Assembly: GCA_016875975.1 (NCBI GenBank)
Contig: VGOF01000042.1
Coordinates: forward strand, 1 to 9,795
Source of the DNA: Chloroflexota bacterium
Lineage (GTDB): Bacteria; Chloroflexota; Dehalococcoidia; GIF9; UBA5629
Length of the DNA: 9,795 nt
Direction of reading: 5' to 3'
This document shows positions 1 to 7,329 of this stretch, in pieces. Position 1 is the first letter of the stretch. Every line of letters begins with the position of its first letter. Under the pieces are notes generated by a model, which did no database searches, was not told where the DNA came from, and saw only the letters and a list, made by a program, of their open reading frames with translations. The position numbers were made by a program, and so were the translations under genes.

Positions 1-1013
1 CCCAATTCCCGAAAAGTACGACCAATGACTCTATTCCGAAGGCGAGAAACTCCTGAAAGGGCTGCCTCGATCGTTAAGCCAAAAGGCAATAGTCCAGGGT
101 TTGTGATCTCAATTCGGTCATCAAAGATCGCAAGCTTTGTGCAAGTGCCCCCAATTGAATAGTCTGCATGGACAACAGCATTAATGATAGCTTCTCGAAC
201 CACTGCAGGAGGGTACTGCGATCGTTCTTTCCGACGGATTCGACCAATTTCGATCCTCTGGAGAGTATGTCTTTCAACAAAAGAAATGACGCTCTCGACA
301 GCCTTTGGGAGAAGTTCGTCGATTTCTGTCTGATCGATAAATCTTGATGTATCGGTTCCTCGAAATCGAGCACAGCGAATATTTGTATCTGGGAAAAGAC
401 GACGACGATGCTTTCCGAAGAGAAGAACAGCACCATTTGTGGGGACTTCTCGCCCTCTGTATTCCACAACAAGACCCAGGGATTTTCGTTCAGGGGAATT
501 AAGAGGCCGCGATATGGCTGCAAAGAACTCGGAAGCTGCTCGGAAGTCAACCTCTTCCGAGCTTGCTTCCGTACATGGTTGCTCATCGAAGAAGGTGTTA
601 CGGGCCAGGAGGCGAATTTCAAAAATTATTTCGGGTCCCGCCCGCCGATTTGTTGATCCCAAACGAATGTATACCCCCGAGTCGGGGCCTTCTGATCGGA
701 CATAATAAGGCCCGATTGCATGGGGTATGGTAACTACAATGAGTTCCCGATCACGCCATGAATGGATCTGCATGTCGGGGATAAGAAGGGGTCGAATACC
801 GTCTGCAAATGCATTGGCAAGGCGTTCTTCTTCTGTTAGGGGATCGGTTACACCAACGACCTCTTTCGTTCTATCGCGAACGCCGATAACAATGGAACCA
901 CCCGCGGTATTTGCAAAGGCAACGGCGCTCTGAACAATGTGTTGCAGGGATTTACAATTTTCTTTAAATTCGAGCGCCTTGCCTTCATCCCTTGCCAGAT
1001 AGGATTGAATCAT
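1..1013 (-). CDS. AlbA_2 / HATPase-type ATP-binding protein (Schlafen-like), C-terminus cut by window edge
   Basis: Translating the minus strand gives one uninterrupted frame from 1019 to the left edge, about 337 codons from the chosen start; the rest lies outside the window. Residues 14-19 (LEFKEN) and 33-47 (FANTAGGSIVIGVRD) are the AlbA_2 nucleic-acid-binding domain. Residues 273-286 (REAIINAVVHADYS) form the N-box and 298-307 (DDRIEITNPG) the G1-like box of a GHKL/HATPase_c_4 ATP-binding domain. RNRVIGRTFREL near the edge is the usual continuation. I chose the ATG at 1013 because GGAGG (1026-1022) sits 8 nt upstream; for the ATG at 1019 the gap is only 2 nt. Proteins of this architecture are usually annotated as ATP-binding proteins or transcriptional regulators, and their substrate is generally unknown. 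It follows res in the same orientation, but the 194-bp gap contains mobile-element debris, so it may be a separate unit. The family call is firm; the role is not. Confidence 0.9.
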   Translation of the reverse strand, partial: MIQSYLARDEGKALEFKENCKSLQHIVQSAVAFANTAGGSIVIGVRDRTKEVVGVTDPLTEEERLANAFADGIRPLLIPDMQIHSWRDRELIVVTIPHAIGPYYVRSEGPDSGVYIRLGSTNRRAGPEIIFEIRLLARNTFFDEQPCTEASSEEVDFRAASEFFAAISRPLNSPERKSLGLVVEYRGREVPTNGAVLLFGKHRRRLFPDTNIRCARFRGTDTSRFIDQTEIDELLPKAVESVISFVERHTLQRIEIGRIRRKERSQYPPAVVREAIINAVVHADYSIGGTCTKLAIFDDRIEITNPGLLPFGLTIEAALSGVSRLRNRVIGRTFREL

Positions 1014-1021
1014 CCACATTG

Positions 1022-1027
1022 CCTCCC
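1022..1027 (-). promoter_or_regulatory. Ribosome binding site of the AlbA_2 gene
   Basis: GGGAGG on the minus strand lies 8 nt before the ATG at 1013 and only 2 nt before the ATG at 1019. It therefore decides the start in favour of the shorter protein beginning MIQSYLARDE. Confidence 0.7.
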
Positions 1028-1046
1028 TACTGGATCACTTCTTCTC

Positions 1047-1115
1047 TTAATCGTTCATTTCACTCTGATGCCCCTGAACTTCAGCGATAAGTTCAAGAAG
1101 CTCTTGTTGAGTCAA
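1047..1115 (-). pseudogene. N-terminal fragment of a second AlbA_2-type protein (22 codons)
   Basis: A TTG at 1115, with AAGGAGG (1126-1120) 4 nt upstream, opens a frame beginning TQQELLELIAEVQGHQSE and ending at TAA after MND. This resembles the start of AlbA_2 ATP-binding proteins, which commonly open with a QELL.LIA.(I/V)Q..QSE stretch followed by (L/V)EVK. Inserting one base after the GAT codon would continue it as D-x-E-K-K before another stop. That suggests a frameshifted and deleted remnant rather than a designed small protein. It lies just upstream of the intact AlbA_2 gene. It could instead be a short leader peptide. The similarity is from memory of the family, not from a search. Confidence 0.4.
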
Positions 1116-1134
1116 CTGACCTCCTTTTCGTTTT

Positions 1135-1170
1135 TTGCCCCGGTATCACGGCCCATGCGGTACTTGGCAA
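1135..1170 (-). mobile_element. Possible N-terminal remnant of a RAYT (REP-associated tyrosine transposase)
   Basis: On the minus strand, starting with TTG at 1170, twelve codons read (M)PSTAWAVIPGQ. Y1/RAYT transposases typically begin MPRxARIVIPG(x)PHH, so the match covers the first dozen residues and then stops: the next codons (K T K R R) do not continue the family and the HUH motif is absent. The fragment starts right next to the REP-like hairpin at 1171-1191, the usual arrangement for a RAYT and its REP. It is read as debris left by deletion. The match is short and the call is tentative. Confidence 0.35.
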
Positions 1171-1191
1171 AATAGGAACCCGTCCCCTATT
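1171..1191. repeat. REP-like hairpin (AATAGG...CCTATT), possible weak terminator
   Basis: Perfect 6-bp inverted repeat AATAGG / CCTATT around a 9-nt loop AACCCGTCC. Read on the minus strand the core is GGGGACGGGTTCC, similar in style to REP sequences that accompany RAYT transposases. It lies 22 bp beyond the res stop codon. On the plus strand it is followed by GTTTTTT, on the minus strand by TTTTG, so it might also end transcription, most convincingly in the plus direction. A database search for dispersed copies in the host genome would settle its nature. Confidence 0.5.
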
Positions 1192-1213
1192 GTTTTTTAT
1201 TAAAAATCTCTTT

Positions 1214-4201
1214 TCAAACCTCATCTGCGGTCACTGCAACCGCGAATGGGACTCCGAGTAGCTCAAAATGTTTCTGGCCGCAACGAACCTTATCCGCCTC
1301 TGTCGTCCGCAGCTTCAGGAAGTCACGAGTCCCTTTAGTCTCACGCACCAAGTATAGCACTTGATTGTTGTGTTTAAGAATGGCCCAATCGGGATTGTAT
1401 TGGCCAACCGGAGTATCGATTTTGAACCATTCTGGTAATTTCACAAAGAGTTTGATGTCTTCGCGCTCGTCCAACCGTCTGGCAAACTCCCGTTCTATCT
1501 CGGACTCGTAGACGACATACTCGTACACAGACTTTTTAACCTGAAGAGCTGTAAGATAGTTGATGAGTTCTTCATTCTTGAAGAGCATCATTTCCCATTC
1601 AGCTTCCGAGCTCGTTCCCTGAATGCGCTCATATTTGATTCCATCTACAAGGAGGCGATGCAGTTCATGTTTAAGAATCGCCGCAACGGCATCCATGAAA
1701 CGTTGGGGATCAATGAAGAATTCAGCAAGTCGTCCTGATTCCTCAAGAATACGAACCAGAGTAGAACGAGTCAGTTCCGTCTCGTTCTGCAAATAAGCCA
1801 AGAGGTCAGGCATAGGCCGACTACCGTAAGAGACCTGCTCCTCTGCCACACTCATAGCAGTCGTAACAACTCCTCCCTTGGTCACGCCGAGCTGACCAGC
1901 CTTCACATAGATCCTGGCTGGATCGATTTTGGGCATCTGCTTCAAAGCATCCACCGCACGACGCACCAATACCTCAGTCTCAAACTCCACGCGGTACGTG
2001 GTTTTAGGCTTGATATGTTCCCAGAGAGCATTAAACTCGGGACTGAGTTGAACTTCCTTACGCAGACGATTCGAACCTTCATCTCGGTCTTTTCGAATAT
2101 GGCGTTCGATCTGATAAGCAGCCAGAAGGTCAACGACCGCAGGTGCAAGGTCGCGGTGTTCCTCCGGCAGTTCGATCTTAAAATCTTTACGCTTTGGGTC
2201 AAACGCAGGCAGAATGCGCCCATCAGCGTCCAGCATTTTCTGCTCTACCAATGCAGAGCGTATGGCCTCGGCAGTCACTCGGCCGATGGGCCGCTCTTCC
2301 CCATCCACCACACGGATGATTCTGGCAAGAGCGGTAAGCGGCACTTTCCCGAAAGTTACGCCACAGTCCTCTTCGTATTCGGTCTGAAGAGCGCTTGCAA
2401 AGTCTTCGTAACTTTCATTTGCAACAACAAAGAGTTTGTTGACCGATTCATCGAATACGCGCAAACCATTCTGGTCGACCGGTAGCCGCAGACCACGACC
2501 GATCTCCTGGCGTTTCTTCACAACGCTCACGCTTTCATTAAGTGTGCAGATCTGGAAGACGTTAGGGCTATCCCAACCTTCACGCAGAGCTGAGTGGCTG
2601 AAGATCAAACGCAAGGGCTCATCAAGCGACAACAAGCGTTCCTTGTCCTTCATGATCAGGTTGTAAACGTCATCGTCTGCCTGCGTGCTGCGAGTTTCGC
2701 TGGAGTCCTTGAATATGCCCTTCTTGTCCTGGGCGAAATACCCGTTGTGAAGTCGCTCAACAGGTAGTTTTAGCCAATCCAGTCCCCGGTACCGGTCATC
2801 TTTCGCCAACTCGGCAAGCTCCATTTCAAAAGCCTCTGCGAACTTGCCCTTCATGGGCTGGCCTGATTGGTCATAATCCCGATAGTTGGCTACACGATCG
2901 ATAAAGAAGAGGCTCAACACCTTAATCCCTCGTTCCCGTATTTGCAGTTCTTTTTCCAGGTGCTTCTTTATGGTGTGTTTGACTTGTACTCGCCATAGGT
3001 CTTCACGAAGACCGCCCATCTCCTCGCCCATCCGGAGCAAGCGTCCGTTGTTAAATCGCAGGTACTCGTTTCCCGGCTCTGCATTGATCTCGGTGACTGC
3101 AAAGCCATCCTTGTAACAGGCCCGGTCATTAGAAAGTACATACAGATCTGCCCCGTTTTTAACGGTCACCGGTTTTTCCTTCGGGCCCTGGGGGGTCTGC
3201 ATATGGATACGCAATTTGGCCTTGATGCCATTTTTGTAATCTATCTTCTCCACTCTTACAAAAGCATCGTTCATCCCGCCATCTACTCTTGCGCTGGCCA
3301 CCACAATTTGCTTGACCAGCTTGAGCTCAAAGGCCCGCACCGGATCGAGCCGATAGACCAGGTTATATGGATTGCGGTGGGTGGCGGAGTAGCGCAAGGT
3401 GCAGAGGGGATTGAGGGCCTTTATAGCTTCCTGGGCTTTTTCGGTGGAATCCACACTCTGGGGCTCATCGATGATTACAATAGGGCGTGCTGCCTGAACG
3501 AACTCGATGGGCTGGCGGCCAGAGAGCTTGTCGCTTTCCTTGTAGATGACATTGCTCTTCTGCTCTTCCTCGGTCCCCATGAAGTTCTTACGGAAGGCAT
3601 CAATGTTGATAACCAATATCTGAAGGGTGTTGCTAACAGCAAACTGACGAAGCCGATTCACCTTCCTGGTATCGTAAACAAAATACTCATAAGGGAGATT
3701 GTTATATAGCGCCCGAAAATGGTCACGTGTGATCTCAATATTTTTGAGCACACCTTCACGAATGGCCACACTGGGTACCACAATGACGAATTTCTGGAAT
3801 CCGTAGCGGCGTGAAAGCTCAAAGATAGTGCGTAGATAAACGTAGGTTTTCCCCGTTCCGGTTTCCATTTCGATTGAAAAGTGGGGGCACCGGCGGGCTA
3901 CGTTTCCTCCGGCATCAAAGAGTTCCCAAGCCTCAAGGGAGGCATCCGGGTCTACTACTTCTATATCATTTTCAACCTGGACCTGACGTGTATTAACGAG
4001 CAATCTCTCTTCAGCCAGAAGCAGACGGTTTCCCACACCCAGTTCAGTCCGGGTCTGTCCTGTAAAGAGACCTACCATCCCTTCTACATGGATCACGGAG
4101 TATTCTGGAGCGCCCTGGGGTTGACCTTCAAAAAGATCCGTCACCGCAGCTACTGCGGCAAGCTGATATTGCTGGTTGGGATCAAACTGCAGTTTCATCA
4201 T
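1214..4201 (-). CDS. res: Type III restriction enzyme Res subunit (helicase-nuclease)
   Basis: A 995-aa protein, the usual length for type III Res. The SF2 motor runs in order: Walker A ETGTGKT (113-119), motif Ia VVPSVAIREGV (141-151), motif II DEPQ (245-248), which is the typical Res variant of DEAD/DEAH, SAT (272-274), motif V HSALREGWDSPNVFQ (536-550) and motif VI RQEIGRGLRLP (564-574). The C-terminal PD-(D/E)XK nuclease shows PD (937-938) and ETK (954-956), with upstream acidic residues ESEIERE (899-905). All key residues are present, so the protein looks functional. Known role of the family: with Mod it translocates on DNA and cleaves after encountering an unmethylated site. It starts at paired ATG codons (4201, 4198) 14 nt after the DUF1016 stop, with no strong ribosome binding site, so translation is probably coupled to the upstream gene. 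Confidence 0.95.
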   Translation of the reverse strand: MMKLQFDPNQQYQLAAVAAVTDLFEGQPQGAPEYSVIHVEGMVGLFTGQTRTELGVGNRLLLAEERLLVNTRQVQVENDIEVVDPDASLEAWELFDAGGNVARRCPHFSIEMETGTGKTYVYLRTIFELSRRYGFQKFVIVVPSVAIREGVLKNIEITRDHFRALYNNLPYEYFVYDTRKVNRLRQFAVSNTLQILVINIDAFRKNFMGTEEEQKSNVIYKESDKLSGRQPIEFVQAARPIVIIDEPQSVDSTEKAQEAIKALNPLCTLRYSATHRNPYNLVYRLDPVRAFELKLVKQIVVASARVDGGMNDAFVRVEKIDYKNGIKAKLRIHMQTPQGPKEKPVTVKNGADLYVLSNDRACYKDGFAVTEINAEPGNEYLRFNNGRLLRMGEEMGGLREDLWRVQVKHTIKKHLEKELQIRERGIKVLSLFFIDRVANYRDYDQSGQPMKGKFAEAFEMELAELAKDDRYRGLDWLKLPVERLHNGYFAQDKKGIFKDSSETRSTQADDDVYNLIMKDKERLLSLDEPLRLIFSHSALREGWDSPNVFQICTLNESVSVVKKRQEIGRGLRLPVDQNGLRVFDESVNKLFVVANESYEDFASALQTEYEEDCGVTFGKVPLTALARIIRVVDGEERPIGRVTAEAIRSALVEQKMLDADGRILPAFDPKRKDFKIELPEEHRDLAPAVVDLLAAYQIERHIRKDRDEGSNRLRKEVQLSPEFNALWEHIKPKTTYRVEFETEVLVRRAVDALKQMPKIDPARIYVKAGQLGVTKGGVVTTAMSVAEEQVSYGSRPMPDLLAYLQNETELTRSTLVRILEESGRLAEFFIDPQRFMDAVAAILKHELHRLLVDGIKYERIQGTSSEAEWEMMLFKNEELINYLTALQVKKSVYEYVVYESEIEREFARRLDEREDIKLFVKLPEWFKIDTPVGQYNPDWAILKHNNQVLYLVRETKGTRDFLKLRTTEADKVRCGQKHFELLGVPFAVAVTADEV

Positions 4202-4215
4202 AGCTTTAAAATCGT

Positions 4216-5364
4216 TTAGGTATTATCACCTCTGCGTGCTTCAAGCAGCATCGCCCGTTCACGGTCCAGTTCAGATTTCAATTCTTCTTCGCTGGGCAGG
4301 TAGAGGCGGTATTCGGATGCAAAGAGCTGTTCGCTTCCCTTGAGCACCGAGTAGTGGACAATAGTTTTATCCTTCTGGGAGCATAGAATGAGCCCGATAG
4401 TCGGGTTGTCATTTCCCTGCCGAACCCGTTCATCGAAGAGCCGGACATACATATCCATTTGACCAATGTCCTGGTGTGTCAGATTGCCGGTTTTCAGGTC
4501 AATAAGGATGAAACATTTCAGGCGGAAATGGTAGAAAACGAGATCAACGAAAAAATCCATTGTCTCAGTGCTTACCCTGTATTGCCGGCCAACAAAGCTG
4601 AAACCCCGCCCCAGTTCGAGGAGAAATTGTTGGAGGTTGTCCAGAAGGGCTTTTTCCAGATCCTTTTCCAGAAAGGTTTGAGATGGCAACCCGAGAAACT
4701 CAAAAACATAGGGGTCTTTAAGGGTATCAGCAGGCCGAAGAGCAGTTTCGGAGGAGATCGTGCGCGCCTCTGCCTGAACTGCTTCACGATCTCGGCTGGC
4801 GAGGAGACGTTCGTAATAGTGGGAACTTATCTGCCTTTCCAGTGCACGAGAACTCCAACCTGCCTCTGCGGCTTCCCGCATATACCAGTCACGGGCCTGG
4901 GGATTTTCCACCCGCAACAACAGACGGTAATGGGTCCAGCTCAGTTCAGGACGAAGAAAGCTCGTCGTCGGAATGGGTGATTTCTCTTTTGAAATCGTGG
5001 AGTTTTGGACCTCCAGGAATTCGGCACGCACTGCGTGCCCTTTTGGAGAAGACGGCAAAGATTCAAGACGCAGTGCGTCTTGAATCTGATTGGGGAAGGC
5101 CAAATAGAACCGCCTCATGTTACGGAGGTTTGATTCATCGAAACCCTTGCCATATTCCATGGTCAACCGCCGGGAAAGTTCGGGGATAAGTCTTGCGCCA
5201 TAAAGTGCCCGTTCTTCGCCACCTTGCTCTTCCTCCACGATCAAGCGGCCGATATGCCAGTAAGTTTCAACCATGGCTTGATTCACGGCGCGTGCAGTGC
5301 GTCCCCTCGTCTGTTCCACCAGGGTTCGTATTTGCTCAAAAAGAATCATCCGCTCTTCTTTCAT
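4216..5364 (-). CDS. DUF1016 / YhcG-type PD-(D/E)XK nuclease with in-frame insertion
   Basis: A 382-aa protein. The N-terminal DUF1016_N part holds ARAVNQAMVETYWHIGRLIVE (about 24-44) and the FDESNLRNMRRFYLAFP segment (75-91). ELSWTHYRLLLRVE (140-153) follows. The C-terminal nuclease domain carries FVDLVFYH (D274) and IDLKTG (D289, K291), the D...DxK core of a PD-(D/E)XK fold, and ends with YRLYLPSEEEL as usual. Family members are predicted nucleases often found in R-M and other defence loci; their targets are mostly unknown. Residues 93-137 interrupt the normally continuous junction between the FPN and RPELSWTHY segments (see the repeat entry). The ATG at 5364 is 2 nt after the mod stop and suggests coupling. 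An alternative ATG at 5349 has GAAGAG a few bases upstream and would give 377 aa. Apart from the insertion the frame and catalytic residues are intact. Confidence 0.93.
   Translation of the reverse strand: MKEERMILFEQIRTLVEQTRGRTARAVNQAMVETYWHIGRLIVEEEQGGEERALYGARLIPELSRRLTMEYGKGFDESNLRNMRRFYLAFPNQIQDALRLESLPSSPKGHAVRAEFLEVQNSTISKEKSPIPTTSFLRPELSWTHYRLLLRVENPQARDWYMREAAEAGWSSRALERQISSHYYERLLASRDREAVQAEARTISSETALRPADTLKDPYVFEFLGLPSQTFLEKDLEKALLDNLQQFLLELGRGFSFVGRQYRVSTETMDFFVDLVFYHFRLKCFILIDLKTGNLTHQDIGQMDMYVRLFDERVRQGNDNPTIGLILCSQKDKTIVHYSVLKGSEQLFASEYRLYLPSEEELKSELDRERAMLLEARRGDNT
5023..5039. repeat. Perfect 8-bp palindrome with 1-nt centre
   Basis: GGCACGCA, C, TGCGTGCC: arms are exact reverse complements. 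The core CGCACTGCG is the reverse complement of the core CGCAGTGCG in the larger palindrome 20 bp away, so the two dyads share one motif. Confidence 0.9.
5059..5087. repeat. Perfect 14-bp palindrome with 1-nt centre
   Basis: AGATTCAAGACGCA, G, TGCGTCTTGAATCT: fourteen base pairs without mismatch inside a coding frame. It would form a strong hairpin in the mRNA near codons 93-102 of the DUF1016 gene. Its core matches the smaller palindrome at 5023-5039. Confidence 0.92.
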
Positions 5365-5366
5365 AG

Positions 5367-7298
5367 TTATACAGTCTTAAAACTCGTGACACCCTTGGTC
5401 TTGAAAATCTGAACGGCGTTGGCCTTCAGTTGGTCATTACCAGCAAAACCTTCATCCAAGCAAACCACGCGCTCTGGCTTCTTCTCTGCCATAACACGGA
5501 TCAGTTCCAATGTCAGGTTGCGTTCGAGACAAATGAAAAGCGCCCCACCCGCTGCGCTAAAAACAGTCTTACCTTCAATGCTAAACTTCTCCATCGGCGT
5601 AGTCAGGGAAAAGCCACTTTTCAGGAGTATTTCATAAAGGATGTCCTCAGATGTGCGGCCCTCCCGGATATGGTCAATATGTAGCTCGAGTTGTTGCTTT
5701 AGTGCTGTTACATCACCCGTTGGAAGGTTGGCATTCCATGCCTTGAAGTTTGATTCGGCTAGTTTGAAAACCCGAAAACCACGGTCCTGCTTTTGCCCCC
5801 CATGTAGCGAAAGTTTCCCTTCATCTTCTGAATTCAGCTTCTTAATGACTCGGCGAACTCGCTCTTTGCAGATGTCAGAGATGGTTGCGTAATCCTCCCG
5901 ACCCGTTGGTTCAGGAAGTTGGACAAGGATATATTTTCGATTCCCACCATCTTGTTTGTTCAGTTCGAAGACAGCTTGAGCGGTTGTGCCAGAACCAGCA
6001 AAGAAGTCAAGAACAACCGAATTGTCATCGCTACCCATACTTATGATATTCTCTAACAATGCAACAGGTTTGGGGTAAGGCATTACATCACTCTCAATAA
6101 GTGCTTTGACTTCTTGTGTTCCATTTTGAGTGTTCAGTTCCTTATCATCCCAGATGGTCTTAAACTTCCTCCTCCTCTCTTTACCTGCTCGTTCAAGGTA
6201 GTCATGAACGAAAACATCATACTCTTTACGCCGTTCGATTAGTTTAGCTTCAATGAGATCAATGTCCTTTTGAACCTTCTGCCGTCCCCACATCCAGCGT
6301 CCATCTTCCCCTGTCGATTTTCTTGGCAGTACTTCTACAGAAAAGTCATCTGATTGGGTAAGTGACACCTTAAGTGTTTTGGGACATACATAAATTGGAA
6401 AGAACATATCCGGTCTGTCTTCTTTGCGTGAAGCAGAACCGCGTTGCCTAAGTCCAAGCAGGCGATATTTCATACCCATATCGTCCGTCAAACTAAACTC
6501 CGCTTTTTGATCTTCGGATAGTTGGAAACCTTTGAGAAGACATTCCTCTATGTTTCTTGAATAGATCAGCACGTAATCATGAACTGACGCAAGAAATGTA
6601 TCCGACTGCCTGCCTCGTGGATTGCTTTGCACAGTAACTTTAGAAATAAAGTTCTCTTCACCATATACCTCGTTACAGATCTTTCTAAGGTTGTCCACCT
6701 CTTTGTCATCTATACTTATAAAAATGACCCCATCCTCCCGTAATAGATTCCTTGCCAGATACAATCTTGGATACATCATGTTGAGCCACTTGGAATGGAA
6801 CCTTCCATCTGCTTCGGTGTTGGTGCTGAACTTTTTGCCCTGGGAATCCACCTGGCCGGTATATTCGAGATAGGTTTGCAAACTCTCATTATAATTGTCG
6901 GGATAGATAAAATCGTTGCCCGTGTTGTAGGGAGGATCAATATAGATCATCTTGATCTTGCCCAGATATGATTTCTGAAGGAGCTTGAGCACCTCAAGAT
7001 TGTCGCCCTCGATAATGAGATTTTCGGTTGAGTCGAAGTTGACACTCTCATCAGGGCCAGGGCGCAGGGTTCCAAGACTGGGAGATTGGATCGCCCTGAA
7101 ACAATCAGCCTTTCCAGGCCAGTTCATTCCGTAGCGTTCCTTGCCAACGTCCACCGTCTCGCCAAGGGTGAGTTTCAAGCGTTCAAGGTCAATCTTTCCG
7201 CCCTCAGTCCGAATCTCTGGAAAGAGCCGCAGCAATTCTTGTTTTCTGCCTTCAGGAATGTCGTGGGATCTAAGGTCGAGTCTTTCAGGTTCATCCAT
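5367..7298 (-). CDS. mod: Type III-like site-specific adenine DNA methyltransferase (Mod)
   Basis: A 643-aa protein starting MDEPERLDLRSHDIPEG. Numbering from this ATG, motif IV DPPYNTGNDF is at about 121-130 and motif I LDFFAGSGTTAQAV at about 430-443. The order IV then I marks the beta class, and DPPY indicates N6-adenine methylation. The region between (about 200-410) is the target-recognition domain. The C-terminal part after the LVQLPEPTG segment is typical of type III Mod. Family role: protects host DNA and gives Res its sequence specificity. The frame can be extended to a TTG at 7337 that overlaps the helicase gene by 8 nt, but the ATG at 7298 has GAAGAGGA 7 nt upstream and is preferred. 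It lies 31 nt after the helicase stop and 2 nt before the DUF1016 start. All catalytic motifs are intact. By hand counting its middle is poorer in G+C than its ends, a sign that the recognition domain may have been exchanged. Confidence 0.95.
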   Translation of the reverse strand: MDEPERLDLRSHDIPEGRKQELLRLFPEIRTEGGKIDLERLKLTLGETVDVGKERYGMNWPGKADCFRAIQSPSLGTLRPGPDESVNFDSTENLIIEGDNLEVLKLLQKSYLGKIKMIYIDPPYNTGNDFIYPDNYNESLQTYLEYTGQVDSQGKKFSTNTEADGRFHSKWLNMMYPRLYLARNLLREDGVIFISIDDKEVDNLRKICNEVYGEENFISKVTVQSNPRGRQSDTFLASVHDYVLIYSRNIEECLLKGFQLSEDQKAEFSLTDDMGMKYRLLGLRQRGSASRKEDRPDMFFPIYVCPKTLKVSLTQSDDFSVEVLPRKSTGEDGRWMWGRQKVQKDIDLIEAKLIERRKEYDVFVHDYLERAGKERRRKFKTIWDDKELNTQNGTQEVKALIESDVMPYPKPVALLENIISMGSDDNSVVLDFFAGSGTTAQAVFELNKQDGGNRKYILVQLPEPTGREDYATISDICKERVRRVIKKLNSEDEGKLSLHGGQKQDRGFRVFKLAESNFKAWNANLPTGDVTALKQQLELHIDHIREGRTSEDILYEILLKSGFSLTTPMEKFSIEGKTVFSAAGGALFICLERNLTLELIRVMAEKKPERVVCLDEGFAGNDQLKANAVQIFKTKGVTSFKTV

Positions 7299-7305
7299 TG
7301 TTTTA

Positions 7306-7313
7306 TCCTCTTC
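7306..7313 (-). promoter_or_regulatory. Ribosome binding site of mod
   Basis: GAAGAGGA on the minus strand, 7 nt before the ATG at 7298. It supports this start over the upstream TTG at 7337. Confidence 0.7.
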
Positions 7314-7329
7314 AATTTTTATTTCAATG

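Larger units (their letters stand above)
4954..5088 (-). repeat. 45-codon in-frame insertion with palindromes inside the DUF1016 gene
   Basis: In DUF1016 proteins the FYLAFPN-type segment is usually followed almost at once by a short ALRxELSWTHYR-type segment. Here 135 nt, exactly 45 codons, lie between N92 and R138. The extra stretch contains two perfect dyads (5059-5087 and 5023-5039) and encodes QDALRLES, GHAVRAEF and then a Ser/Thr/Lys-rich part. The copies of the [A/H]A(L/V)RxE pattern echo the normal LRPEL segment. It could be a small palindromic mobile unit of the kind known in Rickettsia (RPE), or a local expansion. The insertion boundaries come from remembered family patterns. Confidence 0.5.

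Noticed and set aside
74..622. A minus-strand open frame of 182 codons
   Set aside because: It overlaps, in another frame, the AlbA_2/HATPase gene whose domains are clearly readable across the same bases; it has no recognisable motif.
1093..1105. CAAGA/TCTTG inverted repeat as an operator
   Set aside because: Five-base arms are expected by chance, and the bases lie within the coding-like fragment.
1085..1115. TTGACT at 1115-1110 as a promoter -35 box for the AlbA_2 gene
   Set aside because: No acceptable -10 box stands at the right distance; the bases are better explained as part of the AlbA_2 fragment.
2015..4219. Several plus-strand open frames of 76-168 codons
   Set aside because: All lie opposite the res gene, whose full motif series is intact, and none has family motifs or a ribosome binding site worth noting.
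6166..6181. Short CCT repeat in mod as a phase-variation tract
   Set aside because: Only about three units, and it codes for arginines next to other basic residues; far too short for slippage.
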